Assembly: GCA_963733395.1 (NCBI GenBank)
Contig: CAVTCZ010000019.1
Coordinates: forward strand, 1 to 64,000
Length of the DNA: 64,000 bases
Direction: 5' to 3'
From: JADKAV01 sp963733395
GTDB taxonomy: Bacteria > Actinomycetota > Actinomycetes > S36-B12 > UBA10799
In this document: piece by piece, positions 36,442-46,509 of the stretch
How the letters are laid out: the number at the start of each line of letters is the position of its first letter
Position numbering within the stretch: the first letter of the stretch is position 1
Program-made: the position numbers and the translations under genes
Notes under the pieces: generated by a model
What the model saw: the letters and a program-made list of their open reading frames with translations, nothing else
Database searches by the model: none
What the model was told of the DNA's origin: nothing

Positions 36442-39056
36442 TCACCCGGTGTTCTGCAAGCCCGCTGCCAGCCCGTTCACGGTGAGCAACAGCAGTCGGT
36501 GCCACTGCTCTCCGCCGCCGGCCCGGACCTGCGTGAGAGCGGCCAGTTGCAGGTGGGACAGCGCATCGACGTAGGGGGCGCGCAAGGCGACGGCCGAGCC
36601 CAGCACCTGCTTGCGCTCCAGCAGTCGGTCCTGTTCCAGCACCTGCAGCACCAGGCCGACCGTGAGGTCCATCTCGGCAAGGATCCGCTCGGTGATGTCC
36701 GGGCGCCCACCCAACGCGAGGAACTGGCTGGCGAGGTCGCGGTTGCTCTTGGCCAGGCTCATCTCGGCGACGTCGATCAGCGATGCGAACAGTGGCCACC
36801 GCGCGTAGGCCTGCCGCAGCAGGTCCAAGTCACCGATGGCCGCCAGCCCGGTGCCGAGGCCGTACCAGCCGGGGATGTTGGCCCGGGTCTGCGCCCACGC
36901 GAACACCCAGGGGATGGCGCGCAGGTCCGACAGGTCCCGGCCCGAGGTCGCAGCGCTGCGGCGGGCCGGCCGTGAGCCCATCCGCAGTTCCCCGATCTCC
37001 TCCAGCGGGCTGGCCTCGGCGAGCACGTCGGCGAACCCGGGCGTCTGCACCAGGTCGCGGTAGGCGGCGCGGGATGCCTGCGCCAAACCATCGCCCAGCG
37101 CCTCGAAGCGCGCGGCGGCGTCCGCGTTGCGCTCTTGGATCTGCGGCGTGCCCGCCAGCAGCACGGCGGTCGTGAGCCGCTCCAGGTGACGTTGCGCGAT
37201 CGTGGTGTCGGCGTAGCGGGCGAAGACCACCTCCCCTTGCTCGGTGACCTTCAGCCGCCCGTCCACACTGCCGGGAGGCTGGGCGGTGATCGCGCGGTGC
37301 AACGGACCGCCGCCGCGGCCCAACGACCCGCCGCGGCCGTGGAACATGGTCAACTCGATGTCGTTCTCCCGCGCCCACGCGACCATCGCGCTCTGCGCCC
37401 GGGCCAGCGTCAGGGTCGCGGCGGTCGGGCCGACGTCCTTGGCGGAGTCCGAGTAACCCACCATCACCTCGACCCGGCGGCCGGTCTGATCCAACCAGTC
37501 CCGTGTGGATTGACATGCCAGCCAGTCGGCGAGCACCGTGTGCGCTGCGGCGAGGTCGGCGCCGGTCTCGAACAAGGGCACCACGTCCAGGCGCAGTGGT
37601 GCGGAGCCGACCGCCAGCCGGGCCAGTGCGCGCACGGCCACCAGGTTGGCCGCGGATCTGGGAGAAGGAGACGACGTAGCGGCCGCACGCACGCTGCCCC
37701 CAGCGCTGCTGCAGCCAGGACATGACCCGCAGGGTGTCCAGCACCTCCCGGGTCCGGTCCTCGCGAGGCGTCACGTGCGCGGGCCATCCCTGGCAGGCCA
37801 GCCGGTCGAGGAACGCGGCGTCCTCCGCGGCTCCCGGCGGCGCGTCCGGGATCTGGGAGAGCAGGTCTTCCAGCGCGGCCTTGTGCACGTTGGAGTGCTG
37901 CCGGACCTCGAGTTCGGCCAGGTGGAAGCCGAAGGTCTGCGCGTACCAGATGACGTGCTGGAGTTCCCCGTACGCCGCGCGTTGGGCGCCGGCGTCGCGC
38001 CAGGGAGTCCTGCACGAGCCGCAGGTCCGCGATCAGTTCCTCGGCGTCGCGGTAGGAGTGCTCGGCGCGGCCCGACCGGGTTGCGCGCAACCGTTCGGCG
38101 ATGACCAGCATGCGCTGGCGGTGGGGTTCTGCCGGGGACCCGGTGTGGATCTCGGCGAAGCGTTCGGGCATCGCCACCGCGTCGCGTTCCAACGCCTCGG
38201 TCAGCGCCCGCGACGGCGGGGTGTCGCGCCGGTCGGCGGTCAACGTCCGGCCCACCCGCTCGACCGACACCTGCAGGGCCGACAGCGCGTGGTCTGCCTG
38301 CAGCGCCAGCGTCCGGCGGGTCACGTCGGCGGTGACATGCGGGTTGCCGTCCCGGTCCCCGCCCACCCACGAGCCGAACCGGACGAAGGCCGGTACGGGT
38401 GAGGCGACGGTGCCGCTGCGGTCGCCGATCAGCGCCCGCTCGGTGGCGCGGTACAGCCGCGGGACGGCCCGGATCAGGGTCTGGTCGAACACGGTCATGA
38501 TCGTGCGGACCTCGTCCAGCGGCTCGGGTCGGGTCGTGCGCAGGACCGAGGTGAGGTGCAGCAACTCCACGTCCTCGAGCAGTCGCCGGCGGGCCGCGTT
38601 CTGCTCCTCCGGGCCGAGCCGGGGGTTCTCCAGGCGCTGCAGTTGTTCCGACACCCGCCGCAGGCCGGTGGCGATCGCCCGCCGCCGGGCCTCGGTCGGG
38701 TGCGCGGTGAGGACGGGATGGATGCGCAGGTTCGCCAGCCGCTCCTGCATGTGCTGCGCGCCCGACACCGCCGGCCACAGGTCGTCCCCGGCATCGGCGT
38801 CGGGTGTGGCTGCCGGGGCGTTGAGCAGGCGCACCCGGTGCCGCTCGTCGGCGAGGTTGACCAGGTGCAGGTGCACGGTGACGGCCCCGGCCAGCCGGAT
38901 GGCGTCCTCGGCGGAGAGCGCGGTCAGGTCAATGGCATCGCCGTCGTCATGCAGTTGCGTGACCTGATCGGCGACGGTCTGCAGGCCAGCCTCCCGCAGA
39001 ATCTGTTCGTGCACGCCGGTCAGCAGGCGCAGTTCCCGGGCGAGTTCGCTGTCCAT
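36442..39056 (-). CDS. ppc: Phosphoenolpyruvate carboxylase, two frameshifts
   Basis: The restored product is about 870 residues. PEPC makes oxaloacetate from PEP and bicarbonate to refill the TCA cycle. Catalytic motifs are present: LTAHPTEARRRAI (active-site His), GGDRDGNPHVTAD, VMVGYSDSAKDVG, FHGRGGSLGRGGGP (mobile loop), ELRMGSRPARR and IPWVFAWAQTR. The protein ends LAAGLQNTG, the conserved C-terminus that reaches the allosteric site. Single-base breaks lie near 38003 (one extra G) and near 37670. Both sides of each break are well conserved, so the gene is very probably intact in the organism. Confidence 0.9.
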
Positions 39057-39201
39057 GGGCTGAAGTGTGCCAGGGATTCCCGGGTGGCGTGGGAAGTACT
39101 AAGCCGGAAAGAAGATTCCTGTACCAAGTCGAGGGTGTCTGATGTGGCCGACTGCCCGAGGCACGACGCGTTGGCCAGAGTGCCACCCGGGCCAGTGGTG
39201 A

Positions 39202-40615
39202 CTAGAGCCCGTTCTCCGCCGTGCGAGCGGGCCTGCGCCGATCCATCAACCAGGCTTGGAAGAACGTGGTCAGGTCCTCGCCGCTGACCTGCTCGGCGAG
39301 GGTTTCGAACTCCTCGACGGTCGCCGTGCCCCACCGTCGCTGCTGAGTCCACTGCGGCAGCAGGCTGAAGAAGTCCTCGTCGCCGATGCGTCGGCGCAAC
39401 GCTTCGACGGCCATCGCGCCCCGGTCGTACACGGCCCATGCGAACAGCCGATCGGGGCCGGGATCGGCGATGCGCAGCCGCCAGAATCGCGCGCCGGCCG
39501 GATGTCGCTGGTACTGCCTGCGCAGCCAGTTCTGCGCGGACCAGCCCTTGTGGGTCTCCTCGTAGCGGACTTCGGACCACCGTGCGAATCCCTCGTTGAG
39601 CCAGATGTCGCGCCACCTGCGCGGCGTCACGGAGTCCCCGAACCACTGGTGGGCCAGTTCGTGGACAAGCAGCGCGCGAGCGTCGGCGACCTGTGTCAGA
39701 TCCGGGTAGGTGGGGCGCGTCTGCGTCTCCATGGACCAGTTCTCGTTGCGGAACGTTCCCGAGACCAGCCCTCCGACCTGGCCGAACGGGTACGGCCCGA
39801 ACTGGGTCTCCAGCCACCCGACCAGCGCAGGCGTGTCACGTAGCAGCCGCAGGTTCGCGCGCTCGTCGGCCAGGCTCAGCGTCTTCGACACTGCGTAGAC
39901 GGCAGGCCAGCGGCCGGCATCCTGCTCGATCCGGTACCGGCCGGCCGCGAACAACGTCGCGTAACTGGGCATGGGTTCGGCCGTGCGCCAGTGCCAGCGG
40001 GTCCACGCGTCACCGTCGCTGCGAGACACCAGCTCGCCGTTGGAAACGAACTGCCGGCCGCGCGGGACAGTACCCACCACGTCGTAGGTGGCCTTGTCCC
40101 GCGGGTGATCGTTGACGGGGAACCACCAGGGTGCGATCCGTGGCTCGCCGACTCCGAGTTGCTCGCCGTTCTTGCTCAGCCAGGGGTATTCGTCGGTCAC
40201 ATCGGCCTGCGACGGATTGCCGCGGTAGGTCACCTCGATGACCGTCTGCGAGTTGGCCGGCAACGGGGCGGCGGGCTGCACGACAAGTTCGAGGCCGCGC
40301 CCGCGCCAGAACTGCGCCGGTACGCCGTCCACGGACACGGCCTGTGCGGGCAACGCAAGTTCCAGCCGGAATCGGGCGAGCTCCTCGATGGCGCGGGCCG
40401 TCACCAGCGTGCGCCCGCGAAGGCGGCCGGAGTCGGGATCCATGCGCACCCGGATCTCGTAGTGCTGCGCGTCGATAGCCGTTATCCCCCATCGTCGGGA
40501 AGTACGAGTCTTCGGCCGGGGCGCTCGTTGCCGTCGGACTCGTCGCCGGGGCACAGGACACCGAAGCCGTGCAGAGCAGGAGGGTGGCCACAGGTATGGA
40601 CGCGCGGGGCAACAT
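39202..40615 (-). CDS. M1-family zinc aminopeptidase, predicted lipoprotein, one frameshift
   Basis: The restored product is about 471 residues. The N-terminus (MLPRASIPVATLLLCTASVS followed by CAPA) is a lipoprotein signal with Cys as the lipidated residue, so the enzyme is outside the membrane. The M1 catalytic signatures are VHELAHQWFGDSV with the distal Glu in WLNEGFARWSEV, and GTFRNENWSMETQ in place of the usual GAMEN loop. One extra C near 40482 separates the signal from the catalytic frame (GDNGY then DAQHYEIRVRM). The C-terminal helical domain is short, as in M1 members of this length. Confidence 0.8.
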
Positions 40616-40879
40616 CGACGCTCCCTCGATGACGACGATTCCACCGTAGTCCGGTGAGTTGGCGGCGCGCCATGGGCGAGGTCGCCGCGCAGCGTCGTGG
40701 CCCGGGGACGACAGGTGCTGATCGTGGTGGATGTGGTGGTGCCGGCTTGGCAGCGGGCGCCCTTCGACATGCGCGAACTACAGTGAATCCCGTCAGGTTG
40801 CGGCCCGACGGGCTTCCTCGCCGACCGGCTGGATACGCCCCCACCCGCACGATCCTTCTCGTGCTGCGCGGGGGTTGGT

Positions 40880-42746
40880 GTGCCGCTGCTTCGGTCGTCC
40901 GCGGAGTTGCTGTTGTCGCAACTCCTCCACGACCATGCGGTGCCCCGATTGACACAGCAGTACGCGATCGATGTGGGGTACCTGCCGTCGTCGGGCGAGG
41001 TGCGGTCCTGGCAGTCGTCGCTGCCGGTGCTGATGCAGGACCTGGCTGAGGCGGGTTTGGCGGACGTGGAGGTGCTGGTCGAGCACCGGCTCCCGCTGTC
41101 CAGCAAACGCACCGACGTGATCGTGGCGGGCAACCACCCGAAGACCGGGCAGCCCTCGTATCTGGTCGTCGAACTCAAGCAGTGGACCCATGCCCAGGCG
41201 GATCCCGAGGACGTCGAGTTGGTGACGGTCGACGCGTACGGCCCGCGGCCGGTTCTGCATCCCGGCAAGCAGGTGCAGAACTACGTCGCCTACATGCTCG
41301 ACTTCGTCAAGGCGCTCGCAGGACGCAGCGACTCGGTGGCCGGAGCGGCCTACCTGCACAACGCGTCCGAGGCCGGCGTGGCCACGTTGCGGCGGCGGCC
41401 GGAGACCGAGGCGAGTCGGCTGTTCACAGGTGACGAGCGGGGACGCTGGCTGGAGTATCTGGCCGGCCACTTCGCGCCCGACTCCGGGGCGGATGCCGCG
41501 GACACGCTGCTCGCTTCAGCCGTGGCGCCCAGCAAGCAGCTCATGAGCCTGGCGGCGCGGGAGATCCAGGAGCGCGAGCAGTTCGTGCTCCTCGACGAGC
41601 AGGAAGTCGCGTACCGGTTGGTGCTCAACGCCGTGAAGGACGCCACCCGCGCGGATCACAAGGCCGTGGTCGTCGTCACCGGCGGTCCGGGCAGCGGCAA
41701 GAGCGTCATCGCGTTGTCCCTGCTCGGCGAGTTGTACCGCCAGGGCCGCACGGCAGAGCATGCGACAGGATCGAAGGCGTTCACCGAGACGTTGCGCAAG
41801 GTGGCCGGCCGGCGCAACAGCCGGGTGAAGCAGCTGTTCGGCTACTTCAACCAGTTCGCCGCCGACGAGCCGAACTCGCTGGACGTGCTCATCCTCGACG
41901 AGGCGCACCGCATCCGGGAGAGCAGCAACAGTCGCTTCACAGCGAGGACCCGTCGTTCGAGCAAACCCCAGGTCCAGGAACTCATCGACGTCGCCCGGGT
42001 GCCGGTCTTCCTGCTGGACGAGCACCAAGTGGTGCGTCCCGGCGAGGTCGGGACCGTCGCGGCGATTCGCGACGCTGCGGCACAACGCGGCCTGGAGGTG
42101 CACGAGGTCGAGTTGGATGCGCAGTTCCGGTCCGGTGGTTCCCGGTTGTACGAGGAGTGGGTGCTGCGTCTGCTCGGGTTGGCCGACGGTGGGCCGGTCG
42201 ACTGGTCCGGTGACGAGAACTACACCCTGCGTCGTCGCGGACACACCTGAGCAGATGGAGGAGTTCCTCGCCGCGCGCTTGCGGGAAGGCTACGGCGCCC
42301 GGATGTCCGCGGGCTTCTGCTGGCCGTGGTCGGACGTGGTCCGCGGCGAGCCGCTTGTGCCGGACGTGCGGGTCGGGGATTGGGCGCGGCCGTGGAACAA
42401 CAAGGAGGAACGCCGGCACGAGGGTGCACCTGCCCGATCGCTGTGGGCCACGGATGACGGTGGGTTCGGGCAGGTGGGCTGTGTCTACACCGCGCAGGGA
42501 TTCGAGTACGACTGGTCCGGCGTGATCCTCGGGCCGGACCTGGTCTGGCGGGAGGGGCGGTTCATCTCCGATGTGACGGCGTCGCGGGACCCGGCGTTCA
42601 AGGGCAAGAACGCGGCGGGCTTCGACACGTTCGTGCGCAACGTCTACAAGGTGCTGTTGACCCGCGGGATGGTGGGGACGGTGGTCTACGCCACCGACGC
42701 GCAGACTCGCGAGATGCTGAAGGACTTGGTCAAGGAGGTCGTGTGA
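40880..42746 (+). CDS. PD-(D/E)XK-like nuclease fused to DUF2075 helicase, one frameshift
   Basis: The restored product is about 621 residues. The N-terminal 200 residues contain TDVIVAG and YLVVELKQW, matching a D...E-x-K nuclease core. The second part is a Schlafen-like/DUF2075 superfamily-1 ATPase: VVVTGGPGSGKSVIA (Walker A), LDVLILDEAHRIRE (Walker B), LDAQFRSGG (motif IV-like) and a C-terminal VYTAQGFEYDWSGVI plus KVLLTRGM pair typical of SF1 motifs V and VI. One extra base near 42234 breaks the frame. Such proteins occur in defence and mobile regions. The stop overlaps the start of a MazG-like stub (GTGA). Confidence 0.8.
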
Positions 42747-42838
42747 CGCTCGAGGAACTCACCGTGGCTGTTCGCGAGTTCGCGGTCGAGCGGGATTGGG
42801 AGCAGTTCCACACCCCGAAGAACCTGGCCATGGCTCGG
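42743..42838 (+). pseudogene. Truncated MazG-like nucleotide pyrophosphohydrolase (first ~32 residues)
   Basis: The frame from the GTG reads TLEELTVAVREFAVERDWEQ then FHTPKNLAMA, the classic N-terminus of MazG-like NTP pyrophosphohydrolases (before the metal-binding EAAELLE). It stops matching at about base 42838; the remaining 54 codons are antisense to a hipA fragment. Translational coupling to the DUF2075 gene suggests the intact pair worked together before the deletion. Confidence 0.7.
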
Positions 42839-42967
42839 CCCGTCATAGTCCGGGTGGTAGCCGAACTCCACCGAACCGTCAAGCAGTCGTCGGAGGGTGG
42901 CCGCGGGGATGCCGTTCTTGAGCACCGTGGCACTGTCCACTGTCCGCAGCGCGGGGTCAGCCGTCAT
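42839..42967 (-). pseudogene. hipA: Truncated hipA toxin gene (first ~43 residues)
   Basis: After hipB the minus strand encodes MTADPALRTVDSATVLKNGI then PAATLRRLLDGSVEFGYHPD, an N-terminal HipA-like segment. The match ends at the same base where the MazG-like stub on the other strand ends. The kinase domain is absent, so no active toxin is made here. The ATG overlaps the hipB stop. Confidence 0.65.
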
Positions 42968-43226
42968 GACCCTCACCTGGAGTGCGAGGGGTCACGGTGA
43001 GCCCGAGGCCCAGGACTTCGGCGACTGCAGTGGCGGAGCCCAGGCTCGTGCCCCCGCGTCCGGACTCGAGTTCGAGGACTGTACTGCGGCCGACGTCCGC
43101 CAGGTCGGCGACCGCTTGCTGGGTGAGGTGCAGTGCGAGCCGGCGTTCGCGCAGGGCGCGCGCAAGGCCCGCTGCGGGTCCGCGCGGTTCCCGTCGCCGC
43201 CGGGGACCGCTTCTGGAGGTGGGCAT
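42957..43226 (-). CDS. hipB: HipB-like XRE-family antitoxin
   Basis: This 89-residue protein has an Arg-rich N-terminus (SRSGPRRRREPRGPA) and a lambda-repressor-like helix-turn-helix: LARALRERRLALHLTQQAVA, then DLADVGRSTVLELESGRGG. The pattern is that of HipB antitoxins, which bind DNA as dimers and neutralise HipA kinases. Its partner gene is truncated, leaving a possible orphan antitoxin/regulator. A GGAG ribosome site precedes the ATG. The upstream 150 bases are clearly less G+C-rich than the surroundings. Confidence 0.75.
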   Translation of the reverse strand: MPTSRSGPRRRREPRGPAAGLARALRERRLALHLTQQAVADLADVGRSTVLELESGRGGTSLGSATAVAEVLGLGLTVTPRTPGEGHDG

Positions 43227-43390
43227 GTGACTCCAAAGTGGCTTGTTGGCTACATAGGGAGTGTGTCACAGGAATTGTGGTGTTGGGTGCCTCTAAGTCG
43301 TTCATGAGCACATAGAAGGGGCTACAGGAGCCTCGGGGCTTATTGGTCTTGCCTAAGTGTGTCGTGACAAACATAAGGTCGTCGCTGTCT

Positions 43391-43441
43391 CGCGGTTGCT
43401 GGTTTGCCCCCTCAAACCAACCGACAACGGTGCAACAGTCG
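43391..43441. repeat. Extragenic hairpin related to the 8.3-kb repeat
   Basis: CGGTTGCTGGTTTG (43393-43406) pairs with CAAACCAACCG (43413-43423) apart from one bulge. The following GACAACGGTGCAACAGTCG resembles the CGACAACCGTGCAACACTCG unit at 8342 and 8373. It is therefore a dispersed member of the same repeat family. Confidence 0.6.
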
Positions 43442-43521
43442 GCGCCCGCCGGCAGCTCCCCGTCCATGGGTCAGGAGTATGGGAACCGTGAACGCCCGCC
43501 GGCCTCCCGCGTGTGACCGGG

Positions 43522-43527
43522 TACGGT
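43522..43527 (+). promoter_or_regulatory. -10 box TACGGT, leaderless layout
   Basis: TACGGT lies 7 bases before a GTG at 43535, with no ribosome site. Confidence 0.4.
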
Positions 43528-43534
43528 CGTGCCC

Positions 43535-44834
43535 GTGAGCCCCAAGAGTCGTGGTCGTAAGCGGAAGCCGGGGTCCGGTCGTGTCAGGCGGCCCGCAGGA
43601 GATCCGACGCGGCGGGCCTCCGGAGCTCGGGCTCGTCGTCCAGCAGGTGCTGGAGAAGACGATGGCGCAGCGCTCGCCGTTCCAAGCGGAGGCGGTGCTG
43701 TCCGCGGTGATGGGCAGGGTCTGGGCAGGTGTGGACCTCCCCCGCGCGGAGGCGGTCGAGGAGTTCGCGACGCAGTTGGTCGCCGACAGCGTCAGGGTCG
43801 GCGCCCGCGGCACGCTGGAGGTGCTGGCTCGCATGGCGCCGCCCGCGGTCGGCGACGCGGCTGCCAAGGCGGCGCACCGCGTAATCGGCCCGATACCCGA
43901 GTGGACCCCGCTGCTGGACGCCGTGGAGTTGGTGGACGCCATCTCCAGTCACGACATCTACGGCGACCAGACGAACTACGTGATGCTCTTCGGCTACCGG
44001 GATGGCGGCCGGATGGTGGGACGACACTTGGTCATCGCCATGGTCGACCACAACCTGCATCTGCTCAAGGACGCGTTCATCCTGGAGGGGGTGGGCCTCG
44101 AGCAGCTCCAGGAGCTCTATGCCGAGGAGCCAGGCCTGCATGTGCACCCGGAACCGGAGCTGGCGTGGATGGCTGGGGACATCACCCGGGCGATGGACAT
44201 CACGGACATGACGCTGGATGTGGTCGACATGCTGGGCGAGCAGACCGCTGAGACCTGGTACCTGCTGCGGGATCGTGTACGTCGATGCCTACCCCAACCC
44301 GCGCCTGCCCCGGGCCCCTATCCCGCAGACGAGCGCGACAAGGCCCGCAAGGCGTTCATGCGGGCCAAGGTGACCAAGGACTTCCTGGCCACGGAGATCG
44401 ATGGCCAACTGCCCGACCCGGTGACGGTCGACTATGTGGCCCAGTTGTTCATCGACTACGCCTGTGACTACGGTCGCGGGGCGCCCGAAGAGTGGTCGCC
44501 GACCGCCGTGGAGTTGTTCCTCGTCGACTGGGCGCCGCGCAAGGTGGTGTGGGAACCCGACGACGTCGCGTGGGTGGTGCCGACGCTGAAGGTCTTCGTC
44601 GAGTGGGCGCAGAAGCGTCGCGGCGTCGTCGTGCGCGGCCGGCGTGAGACCCAGGCGGCGATCGACCGGTTCAGCGGGGACTTCGTCTACGGGGTCCTGG
44701 GCGGGGCTGAGCCCTCCCTGGGCCGGTCGTTCGTCGAGGGCATGCTCGCGGCGGGTGTCGATCTGAGTGACAAGGCGGGCATGGATGCGTACGTCGCGGA
44801 GTACAACCGGCGGATCACGGAGGAGGGGGGCTGA
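43535..44834 (+). CDS. Conserved hypothetical protein, probable frameshift near the start
   Basis: The main frame (43551-44834, 427 codons) encodes a soluble, acidic, mostly helical protein without a domain I recognise. The sequence includes VELVDAISSHDIYGDQTNYV, then HLVIAMVDHNLHLLKDAFIL and FIDYACDYGRGAPEEWSPTA. A GTG at 43535 in another frame opens with SPKSRGRKRKPGSGRV, a basic leader that looks natural for this protein and has a -10 box 7 bases upstream. A one-base break near 43590 would join the two. Function is unknown; metabolic or nuclease motifs were not seen. Confidence 0.65.
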
Positions 44835-44941
44835 CGGCAGGCGTCTCCAGATCGGGCCGTTCCATCAAGGGGTAACCCCAGAAATGACATTCCGGTACTG
44901 AGACGTTTACGATCTGGCCAACCGCCCCCACAGGAGCCACG

Positions 44942-45808
44942 ATGGTAACGATTGCCCTGCCCATCGCCCTTGGGCTGATCATGCTGGGCCTAGGGCTCAG
45001 CCTCACCACCGACGACTTCGCCCGCGTAGCGAAACACCCGAAGGCGGTGGCGATCGCGCTGGTCTGTCAGATCCTCGTCCTGCCGGTCATCTGCTTCGGG
45101 CTGGTGCAACTGTTCGACCTGCCGCCCATCCTGGCCGTCGGCATGATGCTGCTGGCGGCCTCGCCGGGCGGGACGACGGCCAACCTCTTCAGCCATCTGT
45201 TCCGCGGCGACGTGGCGCTGAACATCAGCCTGACCGCGATCAACTCGGTGCTGGCGGTGTTCACGTTGCCGATCGTGGTGAACCTGGCGATCGCCTTCTT
45301 CGCCCCCGATGGCGACCGGGTCGGCCTGCAGTTCCAGAAGACGCTGGAGGTATTCGCCATCGTGCTGCTGCCCGTGCTCATCGGCATGCTCATCCGCCGG
45401 TGGCGGCCGGACTTCGCCCAGCGCATGGACAAACCGGTGCGAATCGGGTCCGCGGTGATCCTGGCGTTGGTGATCGTCGGTGCGGTGATCAGCAACATCG
45501 AGATCCTGCGCGAGAACTTCGCATCGCTGGCCGGCATCACGACGCTGTTCTGCGTGCTGAGCCTCACTATCGGGTACGTGGTACCGCGGATGTTCCAGGT
45601 GACCGAAGGCGAGTCCATCGCGACGGCCTTCGAGGTCGGCATTCACAACGCGACCCTGGCGATCGTCGTGGCCCAGTCCGTGCTGCTGAGCACGGAGATG
45701 TCCCTGCCGGCGGCGATCTACGGGGTGCTGATGTTCTTCATCGCGGCGGCGTTCGGCTTCCTGATGAAGCGACGGGCGGGGAACGCGGCGGAGGCCGTAA
45801 GCGCCTGA
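44942..45808 (+). CDS. Bile acid:sodium symporter (BASS) family transporter
   Basis: This 288-residue membrane protein has about nine to ten hydrophobic segments. Family hallmarks are ILAVGMMLLAASPGGTTANL and FSHLFRGDVALNISLTAINS (the crossover and first Na+-site region), and EVGIHNATLAIVVAQSVLL in the second half. BASS transporters import organic anions with sodium; the substrate here is unknown. The ATG at 44942 follows AGGAGCC. The gene is intact and monocistronic, followed by a region without genes. Confidence 0.85.
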   Translation: MVTIALPIALGLIMLGLGLSLTTDDFARVAKHPKAVAIALVCQILVLPVICFGLVQLFDLPPILAVGMMLLAASPGGTTANLFSHLFRGDVALNISLTAINSVLAVFTLPIVVNLAIAFFAPDGDRVGLQFQKTLEVFAIVLLPVLIGMLIRRWRPDFAQRMDKPVRIGSAVILALVIVGAVISNIEILRENFASLAGITTLFCVLSLTIGYVVPRMFQVTEGESIATAFEVGIHNATLAIVVAQSVLLSTEMSLPAAIYGVLMFFIAAAFGFLMKRRAGNAAEAVSA

Positions 45809-46272
45809 TCCCCGGCTGCCGACAGCGCTACGGCCGGCCGGCGCGCAGTTCAGCGCAGTCGGCTTGCCCGCGGAACGATCGGCCGGCCCATCCACGACAG
45901 CCGATCCCGCGCCTTCCCGGCGTTCTCGTGATTCACATCGCCGAGCGAGTCTCTGGTCAGGTGGCTGCCGGCCCTGCACCACTGTTTCTGCATTGCGGTT
46001 GGGGCGGTCGACCTCGGGCAGTCGGCGTCATGGTGCGCGATGCCTTGGCCGTGTGTGGCTCATCAGTGCGGTGTTCCCCCGGACGGAATCGAACGCCTGG
46101 CTGTGCTGCGCCAGATATGACGCGCCGCCCGCGGGCGGCATTCGGACCGCTGACGTCATGGGGATCGGTCGGCGAGCAGTGCAAACGACCCTCGCACGGA
46201 CAGGCGGGAGCGTCGAACCGGCTCTTCGTTCGGGCCCGGTTGGGCCTGAAGGTGTCCGGTCGAGCATTCCGG
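45809..46272. other. Intergenic region without recognisable gene
   Basis: Neither strand holds a convincing coding frame. A segment near 46080 (GGACGGAATCGAACGCC) resembles a tRNA T-arm, but without a matching acceptor end it is probably chance. Confidence 0.4.
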
Positions 46273-46432
46273 TCAATTCTGAGAGAAGGGCTTTGACCCG
46301 GCTTCCATCGGCCGCCACAGGCGCGATGGTCGAAATGCGGTCAGGCTCGACATCATCGACAAGATGCGTGACAACAGACCATGTGCGATGCAGGACCTTC
46401 TGTCCTCGGCGCAGTTTCACGGTGTCTTTCAT
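46273..46432 (-). CDS. 52-residue small protein, family copy 1 (one-base frameshift)
   Basis: The frame starts MKDTVKLRRGQKVL at 46432, preceded by GGGGTGAG. It contains the family core RTWSVVTH (residues 16-23) and DDVEPDRI (26-33), then APVAADG. One extra A near 46291 makes the raw frame run on; removing it gives VKPFSQN plus stop, the same ending as the other copies. Against copy 3, most DNA differences in the core fall in third codon positions of this frame. This is good evidence for a real protein under selection. I do not recognise the family. Upstream is GATACACTGG, shared with copy 3. Confidence 0.6.
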
Positions 46433-46509
46433 CGTTCTCACCCCAATCGCTGTACTACCAGTGTATCGACGGAAAGGAGCGGTGTCTGGAGGCCCTGACG
46501 AGTGATTCC

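Larger units (their letters stand above)
43227..43534. other. Intergenic region, lower G+C, with hairpin repeat
   Basis: This is the control region of hipB (minus) and of the next plus-strand gene. Bases 43240-43390 are noticeably richer in A+T than the rest. No further gene was found. Confidence 0.5.

Noticed and set aside
37135..37725. Plus-strand frames within the ppc region as separate genes
   Set aside because: They are shadows of the well-supported minus-strand ppc coding sequence.
46075..46110. Another tRNA fragment (GGACGGAATCGAACGCC)
   Set aside because: It resembles only a T-loop. There is no pairing acceptor end and no similarity to the three same-orientation fragments.
45864..46505. 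Plus-strand frame across small-protein copy 1
   Set aside because: Differences among the copies are synonymous mainly in the minus-strand frame, and the plus frame lacks a conserved start and length.
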